15,582 bases of DNA, taken from Isohypsibius dastychi (taxonomy: Eukaryota; Tardigrada; Eutardigrada; Parachela; Isohypsibiidae). The translations under genes and the position numbers were made by a program. The DNA is taken from NCBI GenBank assembly GCA_034696485.1, contig JAQIWT010000746.1, positions 1 to 15,582 of the forward strand, read 5' to 3'. Under the pieces are notes generated by a model. It was not told where the DNA came from. It saw only the letters and a program-made list of their open reading frames with translations, and searched no databases. Shown here piece after piece: positions 1 to 10,000 of this stretch; position 1 is the stretch's first letter; the number at the start of each line of letters is the position of its first letter.

Positions 1-74
1 CCATGGGCCCTTACTTAAAACCTGTAGAACTCGCCCCCCTCACTTCTGATGTAGCTGAACCCCTCAATTGTCAG

Positions 75-439
75 CCCCCCCCCCCCCCAGCCTGACATTC
101 TCAATTACTCCAATCATAAAGAAGTGAGAAAATACGTGAAAGATCCTGTTTCTCAGCTGCATAAAAACACGTTTTCTTTTGATGGAGTAGCAATAAATTC
201 AGTTTTTCTCTTGTCACAGTGCATTTTTCGGCTTTCGGTTACTCCGTTCTCGGTATTAACTGCACCCCCTTTTCGCTGCTCTAATTGGCTCACCAAGTGC
301 GCAGTTGGAGGGTTCACCCGGGGCTCACGTATAGTGTGTGTGGTGAGCTGACCGATACAGCGAAAAGGGGGTGCAGTTAAATCCGAGAACGGAGTAAATA
401 AAAGCCTCCCCCCCCCCCCCGAAATAAGAGCCCCCCCCC
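75..439. repeat. Poly-C tracts around the left palindrome
   Basis: Runs of C14 (75-88), C13 (408-420) and C9 (431-439). The last two belong to an imperfect tandem of the type ATAAGAGC(C)n. Similar runs occur elsewhere: G11 at 4451-4461 and C13 at 7844-7856. Confidence 0.7.
239..397. mobile_element. 159-bp near-perfect palindromic MITE
   Basis: A 40-bp arm at 239-278 (starting TTACTCCGTTCTCGG) is repeated in reverse complement at 358-397 with 38 of 40 bases matching. The spacer is 79 bp. TA at the edges fits a TA target site. No coding capacity; a long hairpin transcript would be expected if it were transcribed. Confidence 0.75.
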
Positions 440-477
440 GTAATAAGAGCGCAAATTTTCGAGCTACGAAAGATTAA

Positions 478-730
478 GAGCCCGGAATCTTAATCGGTGA
501 ATTACGGTATTTCGGTTCCGGTTCTGGGATATCAATCAACTCGTCGGATGGCAAACTAATTGGACAAGCCTCACTCGCTAGAGACGGCCCGGATCGCATT
601 GGACAATGGGTTGTACTTGGGCTTTACTACTTTATGCTGAAAAAAGAAGAGTGGATGTGGCATCCAATTCCCCAGTATAACATTCCAGTAAATGATTATG
701 TCAGCGATACGCATCATTTTCCTGCTTTGG
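478..730 (+). CDS. Penultimate exon of an unidentified plus-strand gene
   Basis: An open frame with no ATG near its start, running from just after the TAA at 475-477. Its sense is protein-like: ILIGELRYFGSGSGISIN, DGPDRIGQWVVLGLYYFMLK, WMWHPIPQYNIPVNDYVSD and HHFPALG. It ends phase 1 at TTTGG|GTCAGT. The upstream boundary is unclear, and the AG at 477-479 or nearby could be the acceptor. The family was not recognised. Aromatic-rich strands could suit a beta-rich domain, but no motif is diagnostic. Confidence 0.45.
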
Positions 731-875
731 GTCAGTTTTCTTCTTTCTTCTGCCCATGCGCTTAACTCATTAGTGACCGACCCATGTAGGAATGGTCCGG
801 TTGTTCTGATTTTTGAAATATGAGGTTAAAACACAATTGTAAGCAACTGGGAATTATTTTGGATTTTTATTGCAG

Positions 876-952
876 GCGGAAGTCGCAGAAATGCAGCGTT
901 GCGTGAACGCAACACTGGCCACTCGAGAGTACAGATGTATAGTGGTCAGTAA
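876..952 (+). CDS. Terminal exon of the same unidentified plus-strand gene
   Basis: The acceptor TTTTTATTGCAG (864-875) is preceded by a 145-bp intron from 731. Joined in phase 1 it reads ...PALG-GSRRNAALRERNTGH and SRVQMYSGQ to the TAA at 950-952. A different frame of the same exon is also open longer (AEVAEMQRCVNATLATREY and on to a TGA at 987-989). That frame would need a weaker donor in the previous exon, for example at 691. Frame choice is therefore unsettled. Confidence 0.4.
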
Positions 953-1633
953 AGGACGGCAGGGAGACGGCCCGCCGCCCATTTGACCTTTTCCGTTCTA
1001 GTTTGCGTTTCACTCCTTTCCGAAAGTTTTTACTCCAGACTTTCATTGCTGAATACTTAGTCCATCTATTCCTTTGATTACAAACAGCTGGTTAAAAAAC
1101 TGGAGGTACCGCAGTCCACACATCTTCCAGCCCACAATGGAACTGGCTAAGCAGTCGCTGCCCCAGATGACCGCAAGCTGTCTGCACTGTCTTTCTGAAT
1201 CAACAGCCACGGCTAAGTGGGCTAGCTGACCATTGCCTTCCCCAGCAGTCAGCTGGGCGCAGAGAGAACTTTCACTTGTGGCCATTGTTGCGTTTGCGCA
1301 ACACCTCCTTTCAGCTCCTGCTGTCACCTTCGCAGTTGAACTTCAAATTTCGCAAACAGTTCTCACATTTGAAATGAAGAATCGTCTTTCAAGTTTCAAA
1401 ATTTTACCATTGGAAAAAAAATTGCCCAACATTCTATATGCTTGTTTGTCTGAGGTGGTCGAGGGACCAAAAGTCGGCCCACTTTGCGGTTTTTTTGTTG
1501 AAAAACTTAACCATGTAAATTCTTGTTCTACTTTTCATGTAAACAATACATCTTTGAAGTGTGCATTTCCACTCCAACCAAGAATTAGTCTCACTGCCAA
1601 ATCAGAAAGACGATTTCTTGCTTCAGCAGCATC
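953..1633. other. No supported gene
   Basis: Overlapping ORFs exist on both strands (plus 1233-1637, minus 1043-1327), but neither shows a motif or splice context that favours it. No repeat structure was seen. Confidence 0.4.
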
Positions 1634-2116
1634 TTAAACCAAAATAACTACATCAGTTCGATCACTAGTTTGTTCACTAGCCGGCTTCGGTCCTTTTCGT
1701 TTTGAGCAAACCGAAAAGGTCTCTGAACGTATCACATCGACTAACCACTGGCGTTGTGGTAGAGCTTTGACGTATAGTGTGCCTGATGGAGTGAAAACTC
1801 TCTGACCGACTCCTTTTGCTCGGCAAGAACCGTGGTGAACAAAGAGCAATTTGACCTTTCGGTAGACGATGACTTCAGCATATTTATGGCTCTTGAGTTT
1901 TTCCGCTGCAGGCCTTTTGCTGAAAGTTTGGAAAGTGTTTGCTTGGGTACCAAGCAAAATCTCTTCATATGAATCGAATTCTTCCAGAATCTCGTGATTT
2001 TCTGTTGGGTAAAGTAACTCGTCGTCACTTCCAGCGTCGCTGGTAGTTTCGTTGTGGTCTGACGTGGAGAGAGTGAAATGGTGTAGAAGAATTATCACAA
2101 GTACGAGTAGGCTCAT
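1634..2116 (-). pseudogene. Possible FAR1-like N-terminal fragment of a second MULE copy
   Basis: An open frame of 160 codons. FDSYEEI, then KYAEVIVYRKVKLLFVHHG and SCRAKGVGQR resemble the N-terminal pattern of FAR1/ZSWIM-type transposon proteins ('F.S.EE...Y..V.Y.C.H.G..RSKG.GQR'). That is the part missing from the copy just upstream at 2295-3648. The similarity is from memory of the family and moderate. Its first 19 residues (MSLLVLVIILLHHFTLSTS) look like a signal peptide, so a small secreted protein is the alternative. The frame stops at 1634-1636. Further reading in the same frame is broken by stops. Confidence 0.4.
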
Positions 2117-2294
2117 ATATTTGTGTCAAATAGTACTACTCATCAACAAATGGGATAGGCCAATCGGACAATCTTTTTAACCCAAATAATATTCCCACAA
2201 CTATTTACACAACTATCTATTATTACCACAACCTTTCATTGATTTTTTAATTTTATTAACTGAACAACCTTTTGTTACTGACACAACTTTTTTT

Positions 2295-3648
2295 CTAAAT
2301 TTTGAAAATTCGAGCAGAAGCTATGCTGGCTTTTGGCTGCCTACCGCTTGGTTTCGGAAACTCGGCCAGGTAGGCTTTCGTCATACACCGTGAAAGAAAA
2401 GGTCTCAATTTAGTTTCGTTAACTCGCTGAGTTGGATCTGTTCCACATATGATGGATGTGATGAAGCTGACAGCGAATAATCCACATATCCTCCATCTGA
2501 TTGCTGTTGAACTGGTGGGACTGTGACATCCATCTTTTCATTGGCTCCCAGTGAGGCTAGGCGCCAAATAGTCACTCTCATCTCAGTTCGTGCAGCAGCG
2601 CGGCCCCAGCAGCCGAATCGAACAGCTTGAAAAGTCCATCTCGTCTCTCAATTGCAACCCAATGTTCAGCAGGGTGCGTAATGTGGATTAGCTGAAGACA
2701 GTGAGAACCATCTCCAGGGAACGTTTCTGGGGGTGAGAAGACTTTGAGATCTTTCTGATAATAAAGGCCATTGATGACCTTTCCCCTGTCTTTTACCAAT
2801 CGGCGTACCAAACATGCATTTGCGATCTTCTCGCTCGTTCTCAGATCCACGGCTGTTTCTTGCAGAGCCTCTACGTCGTGCTGGGTCAGGGCACAAGATT
2901 ATACGAGATTCAGGGAACTCTTCTGTAAGTATGCGAATCTGTTCGAAATTCTTGACCACGAAGAATACCTCAACTCTGTTCCACTCTTTAAGTATCTCTT
3001 TGAAACTTTGGAAGAAGAAACTAATGATCTCATCTTTTTCATTGGCGGGAAAACCAACAGCTACTGGCTGGCCTCTGCCATGACGATCTCCACTGATGAC
3101 AGCGTACATGCAGTAACCGTCTTTGTTAATTTTGTACGTCCCATCAACGAACAGAACTTCTGGGCCCAGGTTGAAGTTCGCCTTCATTGCGGTAGTGATG
3201 ATTGTTAGCCCCAAAAGCTTCCCTTGGACAATTCTTGTGCGCACATCAGCCCTTTCGTTGTTATTGCCACGTATCTCAAATATCACCCCCTCCAACATTT
3301 CCATTTCAGTTCTTCACGTTTCACAAGATCTGCTGTCTGTTTAATGTTGCGCACATCTTTAGCAAGAATAGCTTTGCCAGTCGTCTGCCTGAGATGTCGG
3401 ACAATCGCCTCACTAGGGACTCGGTTCTGAAACATCTCGAGAACTTGTGTCTTCTGCGGCCCATCAAATCGCCTCGATTCTGGGTAGTTTTTCCAGTTTT
3501 CTTTTGACAATGGGTGGTTATGTTCAAGCGTGAGATCGTCCACGATGAATCTCAGCGCATCCAGACTGACAGATAGTTTGAATTTTGCTGGGCATCCAGA
3601 GTCTCTTGTGTGGGTAGATGGACGGGCTCCTGTTTTTTTCAGTCACGA
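2295..3648 (-). pseudogene. MULE transposase fused to Ulp1/C48-type cysteine peptidase, decayed
   Basis: Mutator-like transposases cut and paste DNA with a DDE nuclease. Some relatives also carry a Ulp1-like peptidase. On the minus strand, 3648-3283 shows a FAR1/ZSWIM-like segment: DSGCPAKFKLSVS, then LEHNHPLS, then the helical HLRQTTGKAILAKDVRNIKQ. After a frameshift near 3300, a MULE domain follows to about 2890 (LFVDGTYKINKDGYCMYAV, NEKDEIISFFFQSFKEIL, FPESRIILC). It then jumps to a peptidase-like region in another frame (2900-2578): LQLIHITHPAEHWVA with the catalytic-type His and LFDSAAG with the Asp. Next come VPPVQQQSDGG in a second frame and ICGLFAVSFITSIICG with the Cys in a third, ending at the TAG at 2295-2297. 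The rest of the transposase and any SWIM zinc finger are missing. It is clearly inactive. Confidence 0.8.
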
Positions 3649-3673
3649 GCGTCAATTGTCACGAGCGTCAATT
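3642..3673. repeat. 16-bp perfect tandem duplication at the MULE 5' edge
   Basis: GTCACGAGCGTCAATT occurs twice head to tail (3642-3657 and 3658-3673). The open MULE frame closes inside the first copy. Confidence 0.8.
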
Positions 3674-3822
3674 GCTTATTGGATGCAATACGATGTACAC
3701 AGACGCATGTGCGTAACGTTTACATTACAAAACAAAACAAATCGTGCATGGGTAACACAATTCGTTCACATGTTTTCAGCCGTCTCTAGGAAGGGAACTT
3801 AAAATACAACAATTCATCCAAA

Positions 3823-4094
3823 CTAGCGAGTAGCATCTAGAAATCGGATTTTTCTTGAAACATCCTCGTTGAAGATGTTTGTGGGAACTCGCACAGTCAT
3901 CACACTTTGATTACGATAGTATGATCCGTTAGGAACGAAAGGTTTAGATGACAACAGACGCCATTTCCAGCGATTTCCTTCTCGTTGGTAAGCAAAAAAC
4001 CCGCTGGTACTCGTTACTAGTACCGATAGGTGACCTTGCAGCATGCAGATGCCTTCAAGAGTTTCACCTTTGCAAATGCGAATCGGCGGAAGGT
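3823..4094 (-). CDS. Kelch gene exon 6: terminal kelch region and stop
   Basis: The acceptor TTGTTTTTTTCAG opens with LPPIRICKGETLEGICMLQG, then a kelch-like strand (SVLVTSTSGFFAY, NRWKWRLL), a basic C-terminal tail and the TAG at 3823-3825. No AATAAA signal was seen in the 170 bp downstream before the MULE remnant begins. The intron before this exon spans 5428-4095. Confidence 0.75.
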
Positions 4095-7000
4095 CTGAAA
4101 AAAACAAGAATTTGTTGGCTCTGTGCTCTCACTGTTCAGATTGGTTGATTACCTAGGCATGACCAAGAAAAATCCTGAGAATCCAGTACATAGAGCTCGA
4201 AACAGTCATCAGATTTTTTTTCTGAAAAACATCAGTAATCAGTCATTGATTCGGAAACAGTATTCGCAAGCTTTTACCGATTACTCATTAATTTCGGTAG
4301 TATAACTCTTTTGGCACATATTAAGAGAGGAGCACGGTGAACAGCCATGTTTTTCAAAACGCCAAGACACAACAAGAATAGTCGGTACTCAGTTTTACAA
4401 AACATTTAAAAGCGTAGAATTCGGGAGTTTGGCCAAGCCGCAAATTGGGAGGGGGGGGGGGAACACGACCATGTACATTATTGCTGAACTCTGCGCTGTT
4501 GTTAACTGAAACGTTCGGTCTTATGTTCGGTTGGGTGTAATGAGGGTCAACTTTTTTCCGTTTACATTATTTCTACTTTTGATCGTCTGTTCTACAGAGG
4601 GTCTGGCGGCAAATTTGTGAAAGGGTATTAACACTCAGTGTGACCGCTATATACACATGTTTTCTTGGAGACTGGTTAATAGCGGTAAAAGCTTCTAGAA
4701 TTTATTTCGAGCATACTTTTGCCAATACTTAACCTAAAAATAAGTTCTTTCTAATCTTTCACTTGGGCAAACCATCAGAAAAATTCCAGTGGAACTTCGA
4801 AATAAAGTAGGCGGCGTAGTTTTCAAGTTGGGTTGCAGTAAATTTGCCCTCTAATATGTTGCTAGTCAAAGTTCCTCCCAGAGAATCATCACTTCAGACC
4901 GAAATATAAAATCAGTAAACACCCCAAATGGACCCAAAATTCGATCAAATGTAGCCCAGTTTTGAATCTATAAAATAAGCCAAATTTTGTCTGAATATTC
5001 GAACTAAAACAAAAATGTTGCTTGGCGAAAAATCATGCCCATTTTTTTGCTGGTGATCTTGAGTTTTTATCGATTCGTAAATTTCAGACTCATTATTTTG
5101 AAAATTTCTCGGGTAGAATATCATGATTTTTTGAGCCGGATCTTTTGAGCTACAGCTTGTAATTCTTTTTGCAGTAGTCACCAAGATCAACTCGTGAAAT
5201 CATGCCTAAAGGCTTTTACCGCTATACACCAGACTTCAAGATGAGTATATTAAATAGCGGTCACGCTGAAGGTCAGCGGAAGAAAAGCCTCCGGAAAATG
5301 CAGAACTGGCAGCCGTACTGCAGGACATCGTTTTGCAGAGCCGCTCACCCTGAATGATTTATTGGCTTTGAGGTCTGATCATCTATGAATGGAGCACCTC
5401 TCAACCCATTTTTACGTGGATGACTCACCAGCAGCGTACACTGTTGAACCGGGTCCAGGGCAAGCTCGATAATATAGATATTGCAGTTCACTGGCGAACC
5501 CTGATCAGCTATCCGATCAGTCAGCAAAAATCGCGATTTTGCTGACTGACTAGACAGGATCAGCTGCGCGAGTTCAGCTGATTCAGTCCAGTTTTAGGCT
5601 GACTGATTGGTCCAAATCGCGAACTGCAATGTCTATAATGTTCAAACGGTAATGTTGAAACGGCAGACCAGTTCATGACTTCAGGGTCCCATACAACGTA
5701 TTGTGCATCCTTCAGAATATGGAGCTTCTTCTGGCAAGCGAACGTGGAAAAACGCCCGTAGGGCCAATCCCGTATGATAAGGACCGGTGGCTCTTCCAGA
5801 TTTTGGCTCTCACCAGTTTTAGCATGAAGACGCCAAAATTTAGGATGTTCTTTGCACCGGAAATACAGCCAACCATCCAGCACAACTAAAAAAGAAACGG
5901 GACATATATTCAAAAATAAATGGAATCAGCCTGGATGCTACGTCAATCAACTGTATAAGTATTTCAGAGGTACACACACATCAGTATGCCAAAGCATATT
6001 TCGAATGAATAGCTACTTGCACTGGAATTTCAATCAAGTCTTCATGACTTCGGCAAGAACATACAATCGGCACGGTACTTCTGTACCTTAAAAACTGCTG
6101 GAATATTTCTGAATTGTGAGCAATTGTTTTATTCTGTCCAGGAATTTCTTTTCTGGAGTACTGCAAATTTCTTGATTTTGGAACTGCGGGTGCTCAAAAG
6201 TGTGTCCGTGCGACAAATGAGTCTAAATGACGTTTCAAACACTTGACTAGATCAATCAACCATTGTTTTTTGGATAATCATAGTGCCATAACCGGTGGCC
6301 CATGTTGTTCATTCATAGCTATTAAATAAAGAGGGAAAAACTGATCCTACCAAGATTGTCAAATAGACGATGACCGACATTGCCACCAAGAAACTGCGTT
6401 GTTCGAATTAAGAAGCTAATAACAGCATTGTTCTAATATTGAATTCTCCTGGTACTGACTTTCTCTCTTGCTCTCTCTCTCTCTCTCGACCGGTCTTCAC
6501 TCACTGATTTCACTATACATATGGGCAGTTTGTTAGGAAACTGAAGTAGATCGGTGGTAAACTGTTTTGATCTAGTAAATTAAGATCGCAACCGCTTTTG
6601 TCTACCAATCGGGGCAGTCACTCTTGATTGACTAAATCAAAACTTCATACCACCGATTTATCGGGAGGACAGAGTAAGGAACGCGAGCGGGGACGAGGCG
6701 GGAATGCATAATCTCAGAGCGGGGCAAGTCTGATTAATCAGATATCAGATAGTTCGAAGTTCGAACTCACCCACACAAGCACTGCCTCCATCTTTAAGCA
6801 GTTCAGTGGCACTGGAGGTGACCAGATCGATTGACCAAAGCGAGCAAGAGCCTGCTTTTGTCATTACGATGAAGATCTCATTTCCGGATGATGCAACTCC
6901 CACACAATGAGGGTTTCCATGGTAGAAAAAGCCAGTGAGATTCCTTGATCGATTATCTGCCCTCACACAGATAAATCCGTCAAGGTATCCGTCGTTTTTA

Positions 7001-10000
7001 GTGTCCCACAAAATAGCTTCTGTTGTTCCTGTAACAAGAAGACAAATCATTTCTTTAGATTTGTTTTATTTTCTTTTTGTTGCTTTTGATAATGGTTTCA
7101 GTTACAATACTTGGGTTTTCATCCAACCGACAGCCCTTGATCGATTGTAACTGGAGTTTCTTGAGGAAATCAATCAAAACTTCCGGCGAACGGTGTGTGA
7201 TGGTGGCCAACATGTGGTTCAAGTTTAATGACCCTGTCCGAATGTGACGACTTATGGTCCTGAATTTTGCACTTCTTTTCAGTGGATCGTAGCTGATCCA
7301 GTCCGCAAGTGCAGATAATAATTTATTTTCATCCACGACGAATATGTCATCATCCGATAACAGTTCTACCCACTACAAGAAACGACGTCATAAATGTAAA
7401 AACAATCAGTTCCTGAAGCGAAGCGAGGTAGGTAGCTAGTTTTACTTGATCTGTTTCTGCAAGTCGAACCCAAAGATCCAAATGTTTGTCCAATACCTGA
7501 AGAAGAGCCCAATACGTCACATGCAACATTCGTTGAGCCAGTAGATAAATTATCAGAAATAACATTACCAGTAAACACAAGAACTCTGGACACTGCTGGG
7601 GTTTGCGTAAAACCCTGGACACCCCTATTTTTTTGTGCTTTGCACAATGTCATCGCGTGCAAAACACAAAAAACTGGGCAAGGTCAGGTTTTACAGCAAA
7701 AACGCAACCTTGAAAAATGCAGCCCTACCCCAGCCAACGGTAGGACCGCTATAACCAGACCCAGGCCTCCGTCCTGGCACATACAAGTCCGCAGGTCCTA
7801 ATCCAGTTATAAGCCGACCAGCTGGTGTTTCGTCACCATACCACCCCCCCCCCCCCTTGTCCACCTTCTCTCTTCCCCGCATGGATACCCTAGATACCGG
7901 TAACCGTGGACATCCAAGGACAAGCCTACCGGAGAAGGAGGCCTAACGGCTTTTACCGCTATTAACCAGTCTCCATCCAAGAAAGTACATTTATATAGCG
8001 GTTACACTGAAGGTCAGTGTTTGTTAACAAGCCTCCCGAAAATTCATAACCAATTCCGGAATTAGATATGGCCTTAAATATTCGCTGATGTATTCCTTAC
8101 GTTTCGGGACCAACCGGTTATTTTTTGACCAGCAGGGACTAATCTGAGAGAAATTTTAATGTGACATACCAACAAAAACTTCTGGCTTCTGCTCTGAGTT
8201 ATTTCAATCAAAGTAAACCACTCACCAACTCTTCTACTGGATTTGTGCAACGTGTTAAAGTAGCACACTAAATTGGTCTCTGTTGACCAGTCCGAGTCAC
8301 AAGCAAGTTGCTTGTTAGATACGATTATCAATTTATTTGACTTTGTTATCATTGACCGAATAAATATGAATTCAATTTCTTATATCTAGGTGAAATGGAG
8401 GACTTTCTGTTTTTGAATGACAACCTGGCTCATTATGAAGAGTCTGATTGCGCTGACGTTATATTCGAGGAGGTTTTAAAGCCTCCTACAAAAGCTGCGG
8501 ACAGTGTGGAGGAATCAGTTGGAGAAGCAAGGTTCGACGGCGTGAACGACGGTGAACGCTTCGACAGAAAGTCTTATTAGTTTGGAAGATTTCGATGGCG
8601 TCATCCGAAATTTGAAGCAAGTTCAGCGATTCCATTATAAGAGATCGGGTGATTGTCAAGGACTACTCTTGCTGATGAAAATGTTGCACGTTACAACGGA
8701 AGATAAGATAGGATTGGTTCCAGCATTTGATGGCCATCTCAGCCATCTCTGGCTGGGTTACTGTATATCGCACTCCAATATCTTTGTGTCTCTTGTAACG
8801 AGGTGATAGTGTATACGATATTCGTGGTTCGTATCGAATCGCCAGCACAGAACGCTTTTCGATTCGCCCAACCAGTCAACGTGCTCACTTCGTGGATGGT
8901 TGTGAACCCTTCTACAATCATTCGGCCTACGGAATCTGTCTAGAGGAATCAGTGTAAGTAAATCAAAGATCCTCGAAGACTTACCGGCAGAAAATTACCA
9001 GAAAAAATCGCTCCACTTTGGCAGATTGCGTGTACTAGTACCTGATCAAAACTGTTGAGAAGATGAAACTTTGCTTTCGCAGAAATCGCAGGGGAAGGTA
9101 AGAGATCGACGGACATAGTGTAGATGTGGATGGATGTTTTAAGATCAGGTTCCTTCACATTACCAAGCATCCCAAAAATTTGTGAACGAACTTCGTCCAT
9201 TTGGAGATAATTTGCGTTAGATAACAGATTTTCCATGATGCTCTCGCTGTCCAATCTCACGCATCCCGTCAATGCAATGGATAACAAACTGAAAGAAAAC
9301 ATTCTATCAGTTCTGTTCTATGACCTTTATTAGAACAACTAACGCAATGCGTATTTCCAGGAAACTCGAAGTGCTGATGAGGTTTTGCGTCAAATACGGA
9401 ACAAACCCCCACCCACCATCTGCTCAACTGACAGACATACACTATACAAAAGGGTGAGTGCGAAGTATATATACGACATAAATTTTACTACAATTTTTGA
9501 AAAATAAGTTATGGAAAACGTCACAATAATTTTGTTGTGTGCCGGGATTTTAGTGACGTTCAGATGCACATTGAAACTGGTTAACAAGCAAGAGGCAGGT
9601 TCTGATGCGAAATGTGACAATTTCCGCCCAATCAGCGATCTGAATATTTTTCGTCAGTTAAGGTTCATGAACATTTTTGGATTCATTACATTTCAGCGAA
9701 GCGGGGCATGCCAGGCTTGATGTGTAAGAGCGACGATTCATTCCAACAAAAGGCCAGTTTAAAGTGGATGTCGCTGTATGAGTTGACAATTGACATCACA
9801 ACCGCGAAACAAGAGAGCAAATCACAACAGGACATGACAAGCTCTGCTGCCATTTGCAGGAATGTACCACCACATGTTTCTCGGATTCGATTTTCAAACC
9901 CTTTCTTTCTACATCGTCATCTACAGAGCGGTGAAACTTACTGTCTGAAGACGTTGAGGGGAACATTTTCCAGTCTTATTTCCGACCGAGAACGCCAACG

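Noticed and set aside
124-351. Plus-strand ORF of 75 codons
   Set aside because: It runs through the left arm and spacer of the palindromic MITE and has no protein-like pattern.
1043-1327. Minus-strand ORF of 94 codons
   Set aside because: It is in the same frame as 1634-2116 but separated by several stops, with no motif. An opposing ORF overlaps it.
1233-1637. Plus-strand ORF of 134 codons
   Set aside because: Low-complexity sense with no splice or motif support, opposite to other open frames.
2771-3208. Plus-strand ORF of 145 codons
   Set aside because: It is the complementary-strand shadow of the MULE coding sequence.
5472-5637. The MITE acting as a self-contained intron (introner)
   Set aside because: The terminal repeats do not offer a matching GT and AG that restore the reading phase.
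8074-8352. Minus-strand ORF in kelch intron 2 with GTGAGT and GTATGT strings
   Set aside because: Exons 2 and 3 join perfectly without it. No BTB, BACK or kelch pattern, and it partly follows repeat copy C.
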